Positions 51,674-59,340 of a DNA stretch of 64,000 nt are shown piece by piece. Position numbers and translations under genes: made by a program. A model generated the notes under the pieces. It was not told the DNA's origin, ran no database searches, and saw only the letters and a program-made list of their open reading frames with translations. Positions within the stretch are counted from its first letter, which is position 1. Each line of letters begins with the position of its first letter. Source of the stretch: JBBDXI01 sp040902425. GTDB taxonomy: Bacteria > Planctomycetota > Phycisphaerae > Phycisphaerales > UBA1924. The stretch covers positions 1 through 64,000 of the forward strand of contig JBBDXI010000077.1 in assembly GCA_040902425.1 (NCBI GenBank), given 5' to 3'.

Positions 51674-52495
51674 GTGATCGCACCCGGAGCGGCAACGTGG
51701 AAGATCGAGCGCCTCGCGACGGGCGAGGATGGCGACGCCTGGGAGAATGCCCTGCACTCCTTCGACGAGCGCACCGCCGCGACACTCAAGGCCGCGGGCG
51801 GGACCGCCGTGCTGCGCGGCTCGCTGCTCGGGCGCGAGGTGGTGCTCAAGCGGTGGGATGTGGCCGGGGCCGCGGCCCGGCTGAAGGCCATCGTGGGAGC
51901 CGGGCGGGCCGACCGGCACTGGCGGGGAGCGCAATGGCTGCTCGACCACGGCTTCGCCACCGCCCGGTGCTGGGTCGTCGCGACCGAACAGAGGCACCCT
52001 TGCCCCCGCCGCTGGCTGGTCATGGAATGCCTCCGCGGCCCGTCGCTGCTGGAACTCATGTCCGCGGGGGGCCGCGGCACCCGCCAGGACCACGCCCTGG
52101 CCCGGGCCCTGGGCCGGCAGATCGCGCATTTCGACGCCCTCGCCCGCCACAACCGCGACCACAAGCCCTCGAATCTCATCATCACCGGGCCGGACCACGA
52201 CCCCGCCATCGCGGTCATCGATTGCGTCGGGCTCCGGCCCGGCGGCGACACCGCCCGGATGATGGCCTCCCTGCTGATCGAGCCGGCCGGGTGCGGCCTG
52301 GTCATCCGCCGAACGCTCGCGGCCCGGGTCCTGCGCGAGTGCTGCGAGGCGCTGGTGGCGGAGGAGCCCTCGCGCGAGGAACGCCGGCGCCTGGAGCGCT
52401 CCCTCGCGGCCTCGGTACTCGGGCGCATCCGGGCACACGGCGACCCGCGCCCGCGCATCGACCCGCTGCGCCCGGCCGCCCGCCCCTACGCTTGA
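51674..52495 (+). CDS. Kdo/WaaP-like (lipopolysaccharide) kinase family protein
   Basis: A 273-residue small kinase-fold protein. The N-lobe LRGSLLGREVVLKRWDVAG carries the ATP-binding Lys. The catalytic region RHNRDHKPSNLII is the family's H-x-D-x-x-x-x-N motif (HNRDHKPSN) and AVIDCVGLRPG holds the DFG-position Asp (IDC). The proteins phosphorylate heptose or Kdo sugars of lipopolysaccharide core in Gram-negatives. The GTG at 51674 is chosen from the TACGCT element six bases upstream; a GTG at 51632 is possible. It ends four bases before the next start and may be partly co-transcribed with it. Confidence 0.75.
   Translation: MIAPGAATWKIERLATGEDGDAWENALHSFDERTAATLKAAGGTAVLRGSLLGREVVLKRWDVAGAAARLKAIVGAGRADRHWRGAQWLLDHGFATARCWVVATEQRHPCPRRWLVMECLRGPSLLELMSAGGRGTRQDHALARALGRQIAHFDALARHNRDHKPSNLIITGPDHDPAIAVIDCVGLRPGGDTARMMASLLIEPAGCGLVIRRTLAARVLRECCEALVAEEPSREERRRLERSLAASVLGRIRAHGDPRPRIDPLRPAARPYA
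52487..52492 (+). promoter_or_regulatory. Putative leaderless -10 element (TACGCT)
   Basis: TACGCT is followed by TGAGCG and the ATG of the O-methyltransferase. The element codes for the last Tyr-Ala of the kinase gene and the spacer contains its TGA stop. So the gene has its own likely promoter inside the upstream gene's end, with no ribosome site. Confidence 0.5.
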
Positions 52496-52498
52496 GCG

Positions 52499-53413
52499 AT
52501 GGCACCGGCGACGCAGCAACCACAGGTCAAGGGGGTGCCCGGCGGCCCGGCGGCTCCCGGCGAGTCGGGCGTCGGTGCCCCGCCCATCCCGGTCAACAGG
52601 TACGTTCTCGCACGCGAGGTCCACCGCTTCTTCCCCCGCCTGACCGACACCGCCTCACACCCTACCCGCTGGGACTTCCCGGCCTTCCTCGACCGCTCGG
52701 TGCCCTGGGTCGGCGTCCTCCGCGACCTCTATGAGTGGCCCGCCTCGTTCCCGGCGTCCTTCTCGCCGGAGGCGGGGCTCCTCCTGCACTCCCTGGTCCG
52801 CAACATCCGCCCGCGGACGGTGGTCGAGGTCGGCTCCTTCCTCGGCGTCAGCACGATCTGGATGGCCGCGGCCATGGAGGCCTCCGAGAAGGAGCCGGGC
52901 CAGGCCCCCGTGGCCCCGGGGCAGCCTCGGGGGATCATCCACGCCTTCGACGACTTCGGCCCGATGGCGAAGGGACCGTGGCGGGAGGTCGAACTGCCCG
53001 AGAGCCGCCTGCCCATCATCCGCGAGTCTCTCCGCCGCGCCGGCCTCGAGCACCGCGTCGTCCTCCACCCCGGCAACAGCCCGGTCGAGATCGAGCAATG
53101 CCAGGAAGCGCTCCGCGGCCCCGGCCCCGCGCACCCCGGCCCCGGCCACACCGGCGGCGTGGACTTTGCCCTGATCGACGGGGACCACAGCATCAAGGGT
53201 GTCCTCGCCGACCTGTGGGCCGTCGAGCCGGTCCTGAACACCGGGGGCTACGTGCTTCTCCACGACACGTTCCCCGAGCAGTGCGGCGACCACGAGGGCC
53301 CCCGCCACGCGATCGACCACATCCGGGGCGTGGCCCAGGGGCTGTACGAGGTCTGCGAGCTGTACACGGTGCCGCTCAACTACGGGATGGCGCTGCTGCG
53401 GCGGGTGGGGTGA
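52499..53413 (+). CDS. Class I SAM-dependent O-methyltransferase-like protein
   Basis: A 304-residue Methyltransf_24/CmcI-type protein. Motif I reads TVVEVGSFLGVSTIWMAAAM (about residue 107-126). An acidic strand-2 position occurs in IIHAFDDFG, and the motif around strand 4 is VDFALIDGDHSIKGVLADL (about 220-238), which holds the metal/substrate-site Asp-His typical of this group. The end is LLHDTFPEQCGDHEGPRHAIDHI. A Pro/Gly-rich N-terminus of 30 residues precedes it. The ATG at 52499 is preceded by TACGCT six bases away and no ribosome site. The substrate is unknown; sugar or polyketide O-methylation is typical of relatives. Confidence 0.8.
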   Translation: MAPATQQPQVKGVPGGPAAPGESGVGAPPIPVNRYVLAREVHRFFPRLTDTASHPTRWDFPAFLDRSVPWVGVLRDLYEWPASFPASFSPEAGLLLHSLVRNIRPRTVVEVGSFLGVSTIWMAAAMEASEKEPGQAPVAPGQPRGIIHAFDDFGPMAKGPWREVELPESRLPIIRESLRRAGLEHRVVLHPGNSPVEIEQCQEALRGPGPAHPGPGHTGGVDFALIDGDHSIKGVLADLWAVEPVLNTGGYVLLHDTFPEQCGDHEGPRHAIDHIRGVAQGLYEVCELYTVPLNYGMALLRRVG

Positions 53414-53472
53414 GTGCCGGGCGCCGGCCAACCGACACGGCCCGACAGGGACCCCGCGCGGATCGCGCGCGG

Positions 53473-53478
53473 TACCAT
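53473..53478 (+). promoter_or_regulatory. Putative leaderless -10 element (TACCAT)
   Basis: TACCAT is followed by six bases (GCGGCC) and the GTG of the DNA methyltransferase. No Shine-Dalgarno sequence. Confidence 0.5.
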
Positions 53479-53484
53479 GCGGCC

Positions 53485-54435
53485 GTGACCACGATCCAGG
53501 CACCGGCCGTCACTCTCAACGGGCACGGGCCCGCGCGCCGCGAACCGCCGAATCCCGCGCACACGCTCACCGACCCCGAGGCACGGGTGTACGTCGGTGA
53601 TTGCCGGGACGTGCTCGGCGCGCTGCCCGAGATCAAGGCCCGGCGGGTGGACATGATCTTTGCCGACCCGCCCTTCAACTGGAGCCGGGCCTACGACGAG
53701 TGGAAGGACGACCTGCCTCACGACGCCTACCTCAAGTTCACCTACGACTGGCTGGACCTGTGCATCCAGGGGCTGCGGCCGTGGGGGGCGCTCTGGGTCA
53801 ACATCCCCGACGACTGGGCGGCCGAGATCGTGGTGCACCTGAAGCGCCGACGGATGTGCATGATCAACTGGTGCATCTGGCACTACCGCTTCGGGCAGAA
53901 CACCAAGAGCCGGTTCATCAACAGCAAGGTGCACGCGCTGTACTTTGTTCGTCCGCCGTCGCCGGGCGAGGCGGGCCCTTGCGAGCACACCTGGAACCCG
54001 GACCGCATCCTGGAGACCTCCGACCGGCGCGCCATCTACTTCGACCCGCGCACCGAGAACAAACGCGACGGCATGCCGGCGGGGCTGCGGGTGCCGATGG
54101 ACGTCTGGTACGGGAAGAACTGGGGCCGCATCCAGGGGAACAACAAGGAGCGGCGGCACGCCCACGACAACCAGCTCCCCGAGACCTACCTGCAGCGGGT
54201 CGTCCTGTGCTCGTCGAACGAGGGCGACCTCGTGCTCGACCCGTTCCTGGGGAGCGGGACGACCGGCGTGGTGGCCCACGCCCTCGGGCGGCGGTTCATC
54301 GGGTGCGAGTTCTCGAAGGAGAACGCGAAGCGCGCCTTCCAGCGGATCAAGGAAGGCCCCATCCGGAAGCTCGGCCAGGCGTTGGGCGCCAGCACCGCGA
54401 TCCACCCCTCGCGCCGCAAGCGCACGGCGAAATGA
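53485..54435 (+). CDS. Site-specific DNA methyltransferase (beta-class, solitary)
   Basis: A 316-residue amino-methyltransferase (N6-adenine or N4-cytosine). The catalytic motif IV is DMIFADPPFNWS (about residues 58-69). The SAM-binding motif I comes afterwards as VLDPFLGSGTTGVVAHALGRRFIGCEFSKE (about 249-278). Catalysis-first order marks the beta class. The target-recognition part lies between. No restriction enzyme gene is nearby, so it is probably an orphan methylase with a regulatory or cell-cycle role, as CcrM and others. GTG start with TACCAT six bases upstream. The stop is followed by a strong inverted repeat. Confidence 0.85.
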   Translation: MTTIQAPAVTLNGHGPARREPPNPAHTLTDPEARVYVGDCRDVLGALPEIKARRVDMIFADPPFNWSRAYDEWKDDLPHDAYLKFTYDWLDLCIQGLRPWGALWVNIPDDWAAEIVVHLKRRRMCMINWCIWHYRFGQNTKSRFINSKVHALYFVRPPSPGEAGPCEHTWNPDRILETSDRRAIYFDPRTENKRDGMPAGLRVPMDVWYGKNWGRIQGNNKERRHAHDNQLPETYLQRVVLCSSNEGDLVLDPFLGSGTTGVVAHALGRRFIGCEFSKENAKRAFQRIKEGPIRKLGQALGASTAIHPSRRKRTAK

Positions 54436-54507
54436 GCCGGGGCGTCCACGCCCCGGGTTCCCGGCGTGCCATCAACCAGGAATCCCGGGCCGGGACGCCC
54501 CGGCTCA
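54433..54507. terminator. Long inverted repeat between convergent genes
   Basis: TGAGCCGGGGCGTCC (54433-54447, including the stop of the methyltransferase) is the exact inverse of GGACGCCCCGGCTCA (54493-54507). Inner arms (ACGCC/GGCGT, CCCGGG) allow further pairing. It is a likely bidirectional terminator for the convergent methyltransferase and PAC2 genes. Confidence 0.75.
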
Positions 54508-54521
54508 CGTTGGAAGTCATA

Positions 54522-55517
54522 TCACCCGGCCCGCCGGAACAAATCCAGGAACCGGTCCTCGTAGAGCTTGAACACGCCCAGCCGGTCAAGCTCCTCCTTC
54601 AGGGGCACCGCCTTGCCGGCGTCCTTCCGCGCCTCTTCGAACAGGTGCTCGATCCGCCGGCGCGACTTGAAGTCCAGCTTCGGCTCCACCTGCTCGGGCT
54701 TGATCCGCATCCGCTCGGCCTCCGCCTGCGCCTCCGCGTCGGCCTCTTCCTCCTGCTCGTGCTCGGCCGGCTCCTCGCCCGCCTGCTGACGCTGCATCTT
54801 CTCCATCGCGTCGATCAGGGCCCGGTCCACAACCGCGGCGTGCTTCTCCAGCTCGCCCAGGTTCACGTCGATCCCGGAGAGGACGCTGAAGACGCTCAGG
54901 GCAGCGCGGGCGGCCTTGGGGTTCGGCACCGCCGCCGCGAAGACGGGGATCTCCGCCAGCAGGCCCATGCCCGCCACCTTGCGGCGCGCCGCCGCGGCCA
55001 GCAGGACGCCGTTCAGGCCCCCGATCTGCCCGTCGGCCAGCGGCTCGACCTCCGCCCGCTTCATCTCGTCGAGCGTGGCGGCGTCGGTGGCGACACCCAT
55101 GACCTTGGGGTTCTCCGAGGGGTGCAGGCCCGAGGCGATCGAGGCGAAGGTGATCACCCGCTCGACGCCGAGCCGCGCGGCGAAGTCCAGCAGCTCGTTG
55201 GCGTACCCCAGCGTGCCGCTCGCCGGCTGGGACTCGCCGAGGAAGATCACCAGGTCCCGCCCGCTCGCGGCGCTGTTGCGCCAGCGGAAGAGGATCCCGC
55301 GGGGGAGGCGCGCCGGCGCCACCAGCCCGCCCTTCACCTCGACCTCCGCGAGGTCGAAGTGATCGCCGCCCGGCAGCTCGCCGCTCCGCCGCATCTTCAG
55401 CGCGTGCACGAGGTACCCGGCCGCGATGATCGCGACGTTGCCCATCCCCGGCCACGCGGCGATGAGCCACGGCGCCGGCTTGGGGGTGCCACGCTCGGTC
55501 TGTTCAGGCGTTGCCAT
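54522..55517 (-). CDS. PAC2-family (proteasome-assembly-chaperone-like) protein
   Basis: A 331-residue PAC2-family protein. It begins with the family's AAWPGMGNVAIIAAGYLVHAL segment, and contains ELPGGDHFD, PRGILFRWRN, LVIFLGESQPASGTLGYANELLDFAARLG (in parts), ITFASIASGLHPSENPKVMG and GMGLLAEIPVFAAAVPNPKAA. In archaea and actinobacteria the family is linked to the proteasome, but in most bacteria it is uncharacterised. The C-terminal 90 residues are acidic and helical with a coiled-coil look (EHEQEEEADAEAQAEAER). No proteasome gene is in the window. The ATG at 55517 is a plausible start; the ribosome site is weak. Confidence 0.85.
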   Translation of the reverse strand: MATPEQTERGTPKPAPWLIAAWPGMGNVAIIAAGYLVHALKMRRSGELPGGDHFDLAEVEVKGGLVAPARLPRGILFRWRNSAASGRDLVIFLGESQPASGTLGYANELLDFAARLGVERVITFASIASGLHPSENPKVMGVATDAATLDEMKRAEVEPLADGQIGGLNGVLLAAAARRKVAGMGLLAEIPVFAAAVPNPKAARAALSVFSVLSGIDVNLGELEKHAAVVDRALIDAMEKMQRQQAGEEPAEHEQEEEADAEAQAEAERMRIKPEQVEPKLDFKSRRRIEHLFEEARKDAGKAVPLKEELDRLGVFKLYEDRFLDLFRRAG

Positions 55518-55674
55518 CCCGGGAGGACCGGCAAACCCCGTGCCGGTCCTCCGGGGTGGATTCCAGAGGCTCAGGCGGGGTGTACACTGCCATGCTGACA
55601 GGTCGCGAGGGACCCGCGATCAGACAGGCCACCGCACAGCGCGCCGCGGAGACGCGGCGACGCTGCGGCACAAG

Positions 55675-55762
55675 CGGTGGGGAGGGGATTCGAACCCCTG
55701 AGAGGGACAAGCCCTCTACCGGATTTCAAGTCCGGCGCTTTCAACCGCTCAGCCACCCCACC
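55675..55762 (-). tRNA. tRNA-Ser(TGA)
   Basis: Minus strand. The acceptor is GGTGGGG/CCCCACC with discriminator G. The anticodon arm CCGGA-CTTGAAA-TCCGG gives TGA. The variable arm is long (TAGAGGGCTTGTCCCTC) and the T arm is AGGGGTTCGAATCCCCT. No CCA is encoded. Confidence 0.95.
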
Positions 55763-55804
55763 GGCGGCCAACTGTAGGATCAGCGGCGGCCAGTCCCGTC
55801 GTCT

Positions 55805-56146
55805 CTACGAGGGCGCATCGGCCCGGTACTTGATCACGCGCACCGGCGTCAGCGTCACCAGCCCCTGGGTGACCATGGCGTCGATGTGCGGCAGCAGCGA
55901 GTCGATCTTCTCGCGGCTGTCCACGATCTCGATCACCATCGGCAGGTCCTCGGAGAGCCGGAGGATCTTCGCGGTGTGGAGCCGGCTGCGCGCCCCGAAG
56001 CCCATCGGCCCGCGGAGCACGGTCGCGCCCGCCAGGTGCAGCTCGCGCGCCCTGAGCACGATCGCCTCGTAGAGCGGCGTGCCGTGCCACCGGTCGCTCT
56101 CGCCGATGTAGACCCGCAGCATCCAGCCGTCTTCCGGGATCTTCAT
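55805..56146 (-). CDS. DUF190 protein
   Basis: A 113-residue P-II-like DUF190 protein: MLRVYIGESDRWHGTPLYEAIVLRARELHLAGATVLRGPMGFGA, then SEDLPMVIEIVDSREKIDSLLPHID and LVTLTPVRVIKY (shown in part). DUF190 genes are often beside fluC (crcB) fluoride channel genes, as here, and may have a sensor role. The ATG at 56146 starts at the conserved part; a GTG seven codons earlier (56167) is possible. It is separated from fluC by 34 bases on the same strand, so they are likely one transcript. Confidence 0.85.
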   Translation of the reverse strand: MKIPEDGWMLRVYIGESDRWHGTPLYEAIVLRARELHLAGATVLRGPMGFGARSRLHTAKILRLSEDLPMVIEIVDSREKIDSLLPHIDAMVTQGLVTLTPVRVIKYRADAPS

Positions 56147-56180
56147 GGTGCTACCCGCCTTGCGCACCGTCCGGTGCGCA

Positions 56181-56567
56181 TCACACGCCGAACCACGCTT
56201 CCGCGACGCGGTGGCCCGCCCAGACCGCCGCCAGCGCCCCGGCGTTGCTGAGCGCGATGTTCATCACGGCAAGGCCCCACTGGCGGTCGCCGACCAGGGC
56301 CATCGTCTCAAGGCCGAAGGCCGAGTACGTGGTAAAGCCCCCGAGCAGCCCGACGAGCACGGCCAACCGGTACTCGGGGCGGATGACCACGGGCCCGGTC
56401 AGGATCATCGCCAGGAAGCCGATCGCGAAGCACCCGGTGCAGTTGACCACCAGCGTCCCCACGGGGAACCGAGGCCCGGCCACGCCCTGCGTCCAGCCCT
56501 GGACGAGGTATCGCAGCACGGACCCGGCCCCTCCCCCGGCGGCGATCAGCAGCAGCTTGGTCATCAT
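56181..56567 (-). CDS. fluC: Fluoride channel FluC (CrcB)
   Basis: A 128-residue small membrane protein of the Fluc family with four spans. Conserved parts include the GGGAGSVLRYLVQGW start, GTLVVNCTGCFAIGFLA with the channel Asn, and GGFTTYSAFGLETMALV with the fluoride-coordinating Phe/Thr/Ser set. It exports fluoride as a dual-topology dimer. ATG codons at 56567 and 56564 both suit; a GTG at 56579 adds four residues. No fluoride riboswitch was recognised upstream. It ends 13 bases before the phosphatase gene on the same strand. Confidence 0.85.
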   Translation of the reverse strand: MMTKLLLIAAGGGAGSVLRYLVQGWTQGVAGPRFPVGTLVVNCTGCFAIGFLAMILTGPVVIRPEYRLAVLVGLLGGFTTYSAFGLETMALVGDRQWGLAVMNIALSNAGALAAVWAGHRVAEAWFGV

Positions 56568-56594
56568 CGCGCGGCGCACTCCGTCGGCCGGGGC

Positions 56595-58268
56595 TCAGGC
56601 CAGGGCCATCGAGACCACGGTCACATCATCCGCGAAGGCGTCCCCGCCGGCAAACGACCGCAGGGACTCAAAGAGCGCCTCGACATCCTGTTCACACGAT
56701 GCGGAGCCCCCGAGCACCGACATGACCCGCGCCAGCCCGAACTCCTCGCCCCCCTCGCCCTGCTGCTCGCGCAGGCCGTCGCTGAACAGGACCAGCCGGT
56801 CGCCGGGAGCCAGCGCGATCTCGGTGCAGCCGAAGCGGACGCCGCGCAAGATCCCCATGGGCGTGCCCCCTTCGATCTGCGGGCGCCGGGCGGTCCCGCC
56901 GCTGACAAGGGCGGCCAGGCCGTGCCCCGCATCCACGCACCGCAGCACGCCCGCCTCCGAGGCGGTCGCCAGCAGGAGCGAGGCGAACTCCCCCTGCCCG
57001 GAATGGACCGCCAGGTGATCGTTCGCCCCGCCCACCAGGGCCTGCGGGTCGTCGCTGGAGATCATCGCCGCCCGCAGGAACGCCTGCACGGAGGCCATCA
57101 GCAGCGACGGGCCGAGCCCCTTGCCCATCACATCCCCGATGAACAGCACCGCCCGGCCCCCCGGGCGCTCCTCCACCCCGCAGATGTCCCCGGCGACGAT
57201 GCGACCCGGCGTGTTGGCGAAGGCGAAGCGCAGCGGCCCGGCCCGGCCGTGCGGCGCCGGCATGATCCGGCGCTGCACCGCCCGCGCCCCCGCCAGTTCG
57301 TGCAACAGGTCGCGCTGCTCGCGCTCCAGCGCCGCCCGCCGCAGCGACGCCAGCGCCAGCCCGCACAGGCGCGCAAGCGCCGAGATGAACGTCGCCGCCT
57401 CCGGGTCGTGGGCCGGCGTCCCCGCGCCGGCGTCGGCGTACAGGAACGCATCCACCGCCGGCCCCACGTGCACCGGCGCGCACAGCACATCCATGACGCC
57501 CCCGTGCACGATGCTCACCGCCTCGCGCAGGACGGGGCGCGATTGCAGTCCCACCACCTCCCCCGCCGCGGCCGCGGCCAGCATCGAGCGGCTGATCTGC
57601 GGCAGCTCCGCGGCGTCCTGCGGGCCGCCCGGGTGGCCCGTGGCGCTGAGGCTCTCCCCGCGGGCGCGCTCGCTGCCGGCCAGCAGCTCGATATCCTCGA
57701 CGCCGCCGGCGCCCCCCACCGCCCGCACCAGCGCCGCCCGCGTGAACGAGGTCCCTTCGACCACCGCCCGCACGACCTCCCGCGCCAGGGCGCCCTCGTC
57801 GGGGGCGGCGTGGAAGCGCTCCGCGGCGTCCATCAGCACGCGCAGGCGCGACGAGGCCAGCGACCGCTCGCGGCCCTCCACGCTCCGGACCGGCGCCCGC
57901 GCCGCCGCCTCCCTGGTGTCGTCGAACGAGTGCAGCGTGCTGGCCCCCTGCGAGGGCGCGCGGACGCGGAACGTCCACGGCCCGACGGTGATGTGGTCAC
58001 CCGCGGAGAGCGGGGCCGGTGCCCCGGCGATGCGCAGCCCGTTCACGAACGTGCCGTGGCGGCTCCCCAGGTCGGCGAGGAACCAGCGCCCGCCCCGGGC
58101 AAAGAGGCTCGCGTGCCGGCGTGACACCGACGGGGCATCGAGCCTCGCGTCGCACTCGGCCGCCCGCCCGAGGATGGTGGGTCGCGAGGCATCCCCGGTG
58201 ATCGCCGGCGCCGGCGGCCCGGCGAGGGGCCAGAGGGTCAGCGGCTCTGTGGCGGCGAGCGTGCTCAT
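56595..58268 (-). CDS. FHA-GAF-like-PP2C (SpoIIE-type) phosphatase
   Basis: A 557-residue signalling protein. The N-terminal FHA domain (about 25-105) includes the phosphopeptide-binding ILGRAAECDARLDAPSVSRRHASL and DLGSRHGTFVNGLRIAG (both FHA signature regions). A GAF-like region follows (about 140-310). The C-terminal PP2C/SpoIIE domain is marked by AGDICGVEERPGGRAVLFIGDVMGKGLGPSLLMA (split around residue 365) and LVLFSDGLREQQG, which retain metal-binding Asp residues. Such proteins dephosphorylate Ser/Thr on anti-sigma antagonists or similar partners; the FHA suggests response to a Ser/Thr kinase. It is divergent from GT2 with 53 bases between starts. Confidence 0.85.
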   Translation of the reverse strand: MSTLAATEPLTLWPLAGPPAPAITGDASRPTILGRAAECDARLDAPSVSRRHASLFARGGRWFLADLGSRHGTFVNGLRIAGAPAPLSAGDHITVGPWTFRVRAPSQGASTLHSFDDTREAAARAPVRSVEGRERSLASSRLRVLMDAAERFHAAPDEGALAREVVRAVVEGTSFTRAALVRAVGGAGGVEDIELLAGSERARGESLSATGHPGGPQDAAELPQISRSMLAAAAAGEVVGLQSRPVLREAVSIVHGGVMDVLCAPVHVGPAVDAFLYADAGAGTPAHDPEAATFISALARLCGLALASLRRAALEREQRDLLHELAGARAVQRRIMPAPHGRAGPLRFAFANTPGRIVAGDICGVEERPGGRAVLFIGDVMGKGLGPSLLMASVQAFLRAAMISSDDPQALVGGANDHLAVHSGQGEFASLLLATASEAGVLRCVDAGHGLAALVSGGTARRPQIEGGTPMGILRGVRFGCTEIALAPGDRLVLFSDGLREQQGEGGEEFGLARVMSVLGGSASCEQDVEALFESLRSFAGGDAFADDVTVVSMALA

Positions 58269-58321
58269 GGACAGCGCCCCCGAGTGTACCCGGGCACCCC
58301 CCGCTGTAAGCTTCCGCCGCC

Positions 58322-59179
58322 ATGCCGCTCCCGCTCTCCATCGCGACCGTCTGCAAGGACAGCGGGGCCACCATCGGCCGGATGCTCGACTCGGTCGCGG
58401 GCCTGGGGAGCGAGGTCGTCGCCGTCGATTCCGGGTCCGCCGACGGCACGATCGGGGTGCTGGAACGGGCCGGGGCGGCGGTCATCCGCTCCCCGTGGCT
58501 GGGGCACATCGCCACCAAGCAGAAGGCGCTGGAGGCCTGCACTCAGCCGTGGGTGCTCGCCCTGGACAGCGACGAATCGCTGACGCCCGAGCTGCGCCGG
58601 TCCATCGAGGGTGCGCTGCGGGCCGACGACCCGGCCATCGGCGGCTACACCATCAACCGCAAGGTCTACTACCGCGGCCGCCCTCTCAACTTCGCCTGGC
58701 AGCCGGAACCCCGGCTGCGGCTCATCCGCCGCACGCGGGCCGCCTGGACCGGCCTGGACCCGCACGACCGCCTTGAGCTCCTCCCGACGGTCGCCCTCGG
58801 GCGGGGCACGGTCATCGGCCGCCTCGCAGGCGACCTCCGCCACGACTCCATCGCCTCCTTTGCGGACTTCCTGGCCAAGCAGGCGTCCCACGCCCGCGCC
58901 ATGGCCCGGAGCCTGCACGCCGCCGGCGAGCGCGGCAGCGTGGTGAAACTGGTCACATCCCCCGCCGGCGCCCTGCTGAAGCAACTCATCATCAAGCAGG
59001 CGTGGCGCGACGGATGGCCCGGGTGGCTCGCCGCCGGCTCCACCGCCGCGGCCACGCTGATGAAGCACATCTGCCTCGTCGAGTTGAGCCGCGCCGGGGC
59101 GGACCCGGCGCCCGGTGCACCCACGGAGGCCCCGAGCCCGAACGGCGGACCTTCCGGCGCGCTCCGCCCTCCGCCCTGA
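58322..59179 (+). CDS. Glycosyltransferase family 2 (WaaE/KdtX-like)
   Basis: A 285-residue GT-A enzyme. It starts LSIATVCKDSGATIGRMLDSV, with the nucleotide-binding VVAVDSGSADGTIGVLER and the metal-binding LALDSDESLTPEL. The later GGYTINRKVYYRGRPLNFAWQPEPRLRLIRR segment and RTRAAWTG resemble the WaaE/KdtX beta-glucosyltransferases of lipopolysaccharide core, which fits with the WaaP-like kinase earlier in the window. A TAAGCT hexamer lies nine bases before the ATG, and no ribosome site is seen. A Pro/Gly-rich tail of 25 residues ends it. Confidence 0.8.
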   Translation: MPLPLSIATVCKDSGATIGRMLDSVAGLGSEVVAVDSGSADGTIGVLERAGAAVIRSPWLGHIATKQKALEACTQPWVLALDSDESLTPELRRSIEGALRADDPAIGGYTINRKVYYRGRPLNFAWQPEPRLRLIRRTRAAWTGLDPHDRLELLPTVALGRGTVIGRLAGDLRHDSIASFADFLAKQASHARAMARSLHAAGERGSVVKLVTSPAGALLKQLIIKQAWRDGWPGWLAAGSTAAATLMKHICLVELSRAGADPAPGAPTEAPSPNGGPSGALRPPP

Positions 59180-59340
59180 CTATCATTCATCCGACATACG
59201 CCCGCGCCGGGAGTTGCGTGTAGCTTCCCAGCGGCCGCGGGCCCCATGAAGGAGCCGCGTCGCCGCGGCGCATCTTGGAGGGGGATGCCCGACGCCCCCG
59301 GCCTGCTCGCCAGGCCGCCCGCGTCAGTCATCCTCCGAGC

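Noticed and set aside
55511..55777. Open frame reading GEGIRTPERDKPSTGFQ across the tRNA-Ser
   Set aside because: It is the well-known spurious protein produced by reading a tRNA-Ser gene; the same happens at the tRNAs at 27.3 and 31.9 kb.
56140..56600. Fluoride riboswitch near fluC
   Set aside because: No conserved riboswitch core was recognised upstream of the minus-strand start; the phosphatase gene begins there.
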